Shown here piece by piece: positions 5,891-7,344 of a DNA stretch of 7,344 nucleotides. The stretch lies in NCBI GenBank assembly GCA_938024025.1, contig CALJBY010000170.1, positions 1-7,344 of the forward strand, given 5' to 3'. The notes under the pieces are model-generated. The model worked only from the letters and a program-made list of their open reading frames with translations. It searched no databases and was not told the DNA's origin. This DNA is from an uncultured bacterium (GTDB taxonomy: Bacteria; Desulfobacterota; WTBG01). Both the position numbers and the translations under genes were made by a program. The first letter of the stretch is position 1, and each line of letters begins with the position of its first letter.

Positions 5891-6994
5891 ATGAGAAAAG
5901 GTACAAAAATAAACCGTATGATTATCCTCCTTGCGGTATCCCTCTTGCAGATGTCCATAGCAGCTCTTCTCTTGAACAACCTCACTATGGAAGGGTGGTC
6001 GGTCACGCATGCAGAAGATAGTGAAGGCTATCTGCTGGGGGTCCGCTTTTTTTTAGGAGAAGATATCCCCCCTGCTTCTCTTTCCCTCTTAAAGTACCGG
6101 CTGTTCAGCCCGGTGCTGCCCTTCCTGGCAGCTCTTCTCGCCCGGTTTATGCCTGTAGCGTACACCTTTCTTGTTGTTAACATGCTCCTGTGGTTACTCT
6201 CCGTGTATCTGTGTTACCGATGTGCGGAAACCCTTCTCAATGAAAGATTAGCATACTACACAGCACTCTTGTTCACCACCTCCCTGCCCCTGATCGTCTG
6301 GGGACTTCCCATCATGGTAGACATGGCAGCCTTTTTTTTCGCTGTCCTCAATTGTCTGCTGATCATCCGCATCTCCCCTGACAAACGGTTACCATACCTT
6401 ATCCTTGCCCTCACACTCTCCTTGGCCATTCTGACCAAGCCCAGTCTCGTCTCGCTCCTCATCTTTTTTATACTGTATGCCGGTTTTCAAAAACAGTACC
6501 TGAAAATAGTTTCAGTGGTGTCTCTGACCGTTATGCTGGTGGGGAGTATGTATTTCTATCTGGGGTTGGGTAGTGAGGATTTCCTGACCTATGGATACTT
6601 ACGTCACCGGGGGTTTTTCTATGTGATGAATGCACTGACGTTTTGCTTCCACTGGGGTATACCCTTAGCCGTGTGGGGCATGTACGGGGAAAAGCAGCAC
6701 AGGGTGTTCTATCTCACCTATTTCATGAGCACCTTTGGGTGTTACCTCACGTTTGTTCACAATCCCCGTCTTCTCTTCATCGTCTTTCCGGCAGTGCTTC
6801 CCCTTGTGGTAAGAGGAATGGAGCTCTGTGCTCAAAAAGTAGCGCAGCACCGGCACTACAAACCTGAGAATATCGTTACCGCACTGGTGTGCAGTTATAT
6901 GCTCACCTCTGCACTCCTGGCAGTTTTGTATCTTTATAGCACCCGGGTGCTGCAGTACAGATCCCTGGAAAGCATAAAATCCCTTTTCGGGTAA
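5891..6994 (+). CDS. GT-C-like multi-spanning membrane glycosyltransferase (ArnT/PMT-type), putative
   Basis: An integral membrane protein of 367 residues with about ten or eleven hydrophobic segments, beginning with a helix at about 10-30. Just after that helix, the first outward loop carries an acidic motif HAEDSEGYLLGVRFFLG (40-56) with D43 and E45. It is followed by a short loop and YRLFSPVLPFLAALL (69-83). This arrangement is typical of GT-C transferases, which use polyprenyl-phosphate sugars as donors and an acidic residue in the first large loop. Further family-like marks are D144 in IMVDMAAFFF, LTKPSL (181-186) and HNPRLLFIVFPAVLPLV (290-306). It lacks the large C-terminal soluble domain of PMT or ArnT and is short for the superfamily. 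The ATG at 5891 follows GAGGG with tight spacing. It diverges from the operon encoding a polyprenyl-phosphate sugar transferase-like enzyme, its plausible donor source. Substrate and acceptor are unknown. Confidence 0.75.
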   Translation: MRKGTKINRMIILLAVSLLQMSIAALLLNNLTMEGWSVTHAEDSEGYLLGVRFFLGEDIPPASLSLLKYRLFSPVLPFLAALLARFMPVAYTFLVVNMLLWLLSVYLCYRCAETLLNERLAYYTALLFTTSLPLIVWGLPIMVDMAAFFFAVLNCLLIIRISPDKRLPYLILALTLSLAILTKPSLVSLLIFFILYAGFQKQYLKIVSVVSLTVMLVGSMYFYLGLGSEDFLTYGYLRHRGFFYVMNALTFCFHWGIPLAVWGMYGEKQHRVFYLTYFMSTFGCYLTFVHNPRLLFIVFPAVLPLVVRGMELCAQKVAQHRHYKPENIVTALVCSYMLTSALLAVLYLYSTRVLQYRSLESIKSLFG

Positions 6995-7088
6995 AGTGCC
7001 GCCCTACTAAACATGCGCGATGGCCATTGTCTTGCTGACCGGGCAACCGCATTTTTTAATACACCTGGACGGACCTCTCGTCAGCTGT

Positions 7089-7344
7089 TCAATTTCTTTT
7101 TCTGGTAAAAGCTGTATAGAGGAAAATACCGGCCATCAAAAGCATCCCGCCAAAAAAACCTGCTGAACTCAAAACAGATAAAGGGATTGTATTGAAAAGG
7201 GGGAAATTGACGAGTTTTAAAACGTATGAAGGAGGAAGCGCCAGCGCAGGATAGGTGAGGAGTAAACCTCCAATCATGATCCTGCGACAGGGCACCGTGT
7301 TATTCTGGATGAGAGCAGTTAATAACACAAGATAGGGGAAAACC
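7089..7344 (-). CDS. C-terminal fragment of a membrane protein, cut by window edge
   Basis: The frame stays open to the window edge, giving 84 residues that end at TGA (7091-7089). The GTG at 7328 is therefore probably internal. Hydrophobic stretches lie at about residues 1-14 (VFPYLVLLTAL), 22-38 (MIGGLLLTYPALALPP) and 58-78 (LSSAGFFGGMLLMAGIFLYTAF), and the protein ends with the basic TRKRN. The pattern of a P-Y-L-rich helix, a short basic loop, and a final helix with basic tail would suit the end of a GT-C or GT87-type membrane transferase, in keeping with the neighbourhood. The fragment has no diagnostic motif, so the family is a guess. It converges on the 5891-6994 gene with 94 bp between. 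Confidence 0.6.
   Translation of the reverse strand, partial: VFPYLVLLTALIQNNTVPCRRIMIGGLLLTYPALALPPSYVLKLVNFPLFNTIPLSVLSSAGFFGGMLLMAGIFLYTAFTRKRN

Noticed and set aside
7030..7062. Possible terminator after the GT-C-like gene (run of six T near 7053)
   Set aside because: The T run is real, but the best upstream stem (TTGC...GCAA) has only four pairs, not enough for an intrinsic terminator.

Overview
This window looks like bacterial chromosome from a lineage with moderate base composition, loosely spaced genes and repeat-rich intergenic DNA. The best taxonomic hint is the GGDEF protein. Its sequence style (DDVTGLYN, NDSYGHLVGS, RYGGDEFVIVLP) resembles the Geobacter-type deltaproteobacterial group. 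The degenerate word repeats and the GTCATTGCGAGG/CATCCTGAGGA-type elements between genes are common in uncultured Desulfobacterota, Nitrospirota, Planctomycetota and similar genomes. I would say 'Deltaproteobacteria-like, uncertain'. No rRNA, tRNA, CRISPR array, transposase or phage gene is visible.

Layout. Positions 1-1544 (+) carry the 3' four fifths of uvrC, cut by the window edge. Positions 1545-1855 are a gene-free stretch made largely of short degenerate repeat words, including an 8-bp tandem repeat. A complete acylphosphatase gene follows (1856-2131, +). Convergent to it is a GAF-GGDEF nucleotide cyclase (2200-3255, -). A 349-bp gap (3256-3604) holds two small palindromic repeat elements and a 7-bp tandem tract. 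A two-gene glycosyltransferase operon (3605-4600 and 4613-5584, both -) is driven by a good sigma70-type promoter at 5646-5674. Divergently, a GT-C-like multi-spanning membrane protein (5891-6994, +) has its own candidate promoter. The window ends in the C-terminal part of another membrane protein on the minus strand (7089-7344).

How the genes may work together. The membrane-anchored GT2 at 4613-5584 resembles enzymes that load a sugar onto a polyprenyl phosphate. The GT2 at 3605-4600 is a second membrane-tethered sugar transferase, and the GT-C-like protein is of the kind that uses lipid-linked sugar donors on the outer face of the membrane. Together they suggest an envelope glycan or glycolipid locus; the actual product cannot be read from the sequence. 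UvrC (excision repair) and acylphosphatase are housekeeping genes.

The most interesting point is the GGDEF enzyme. The Asp that normally contacts guanine (Asp344 of PleD) is Ser239 here, while the metal-binding, GGDEF and RxxD residues are intact. This is the hallmark substitution of the Hypr GGDEF enzymes, which make 3',3'-cyclic AMP-GMP rather than only cyclic di-GMP. No GEMM-type riboswitch was recognised in the window.
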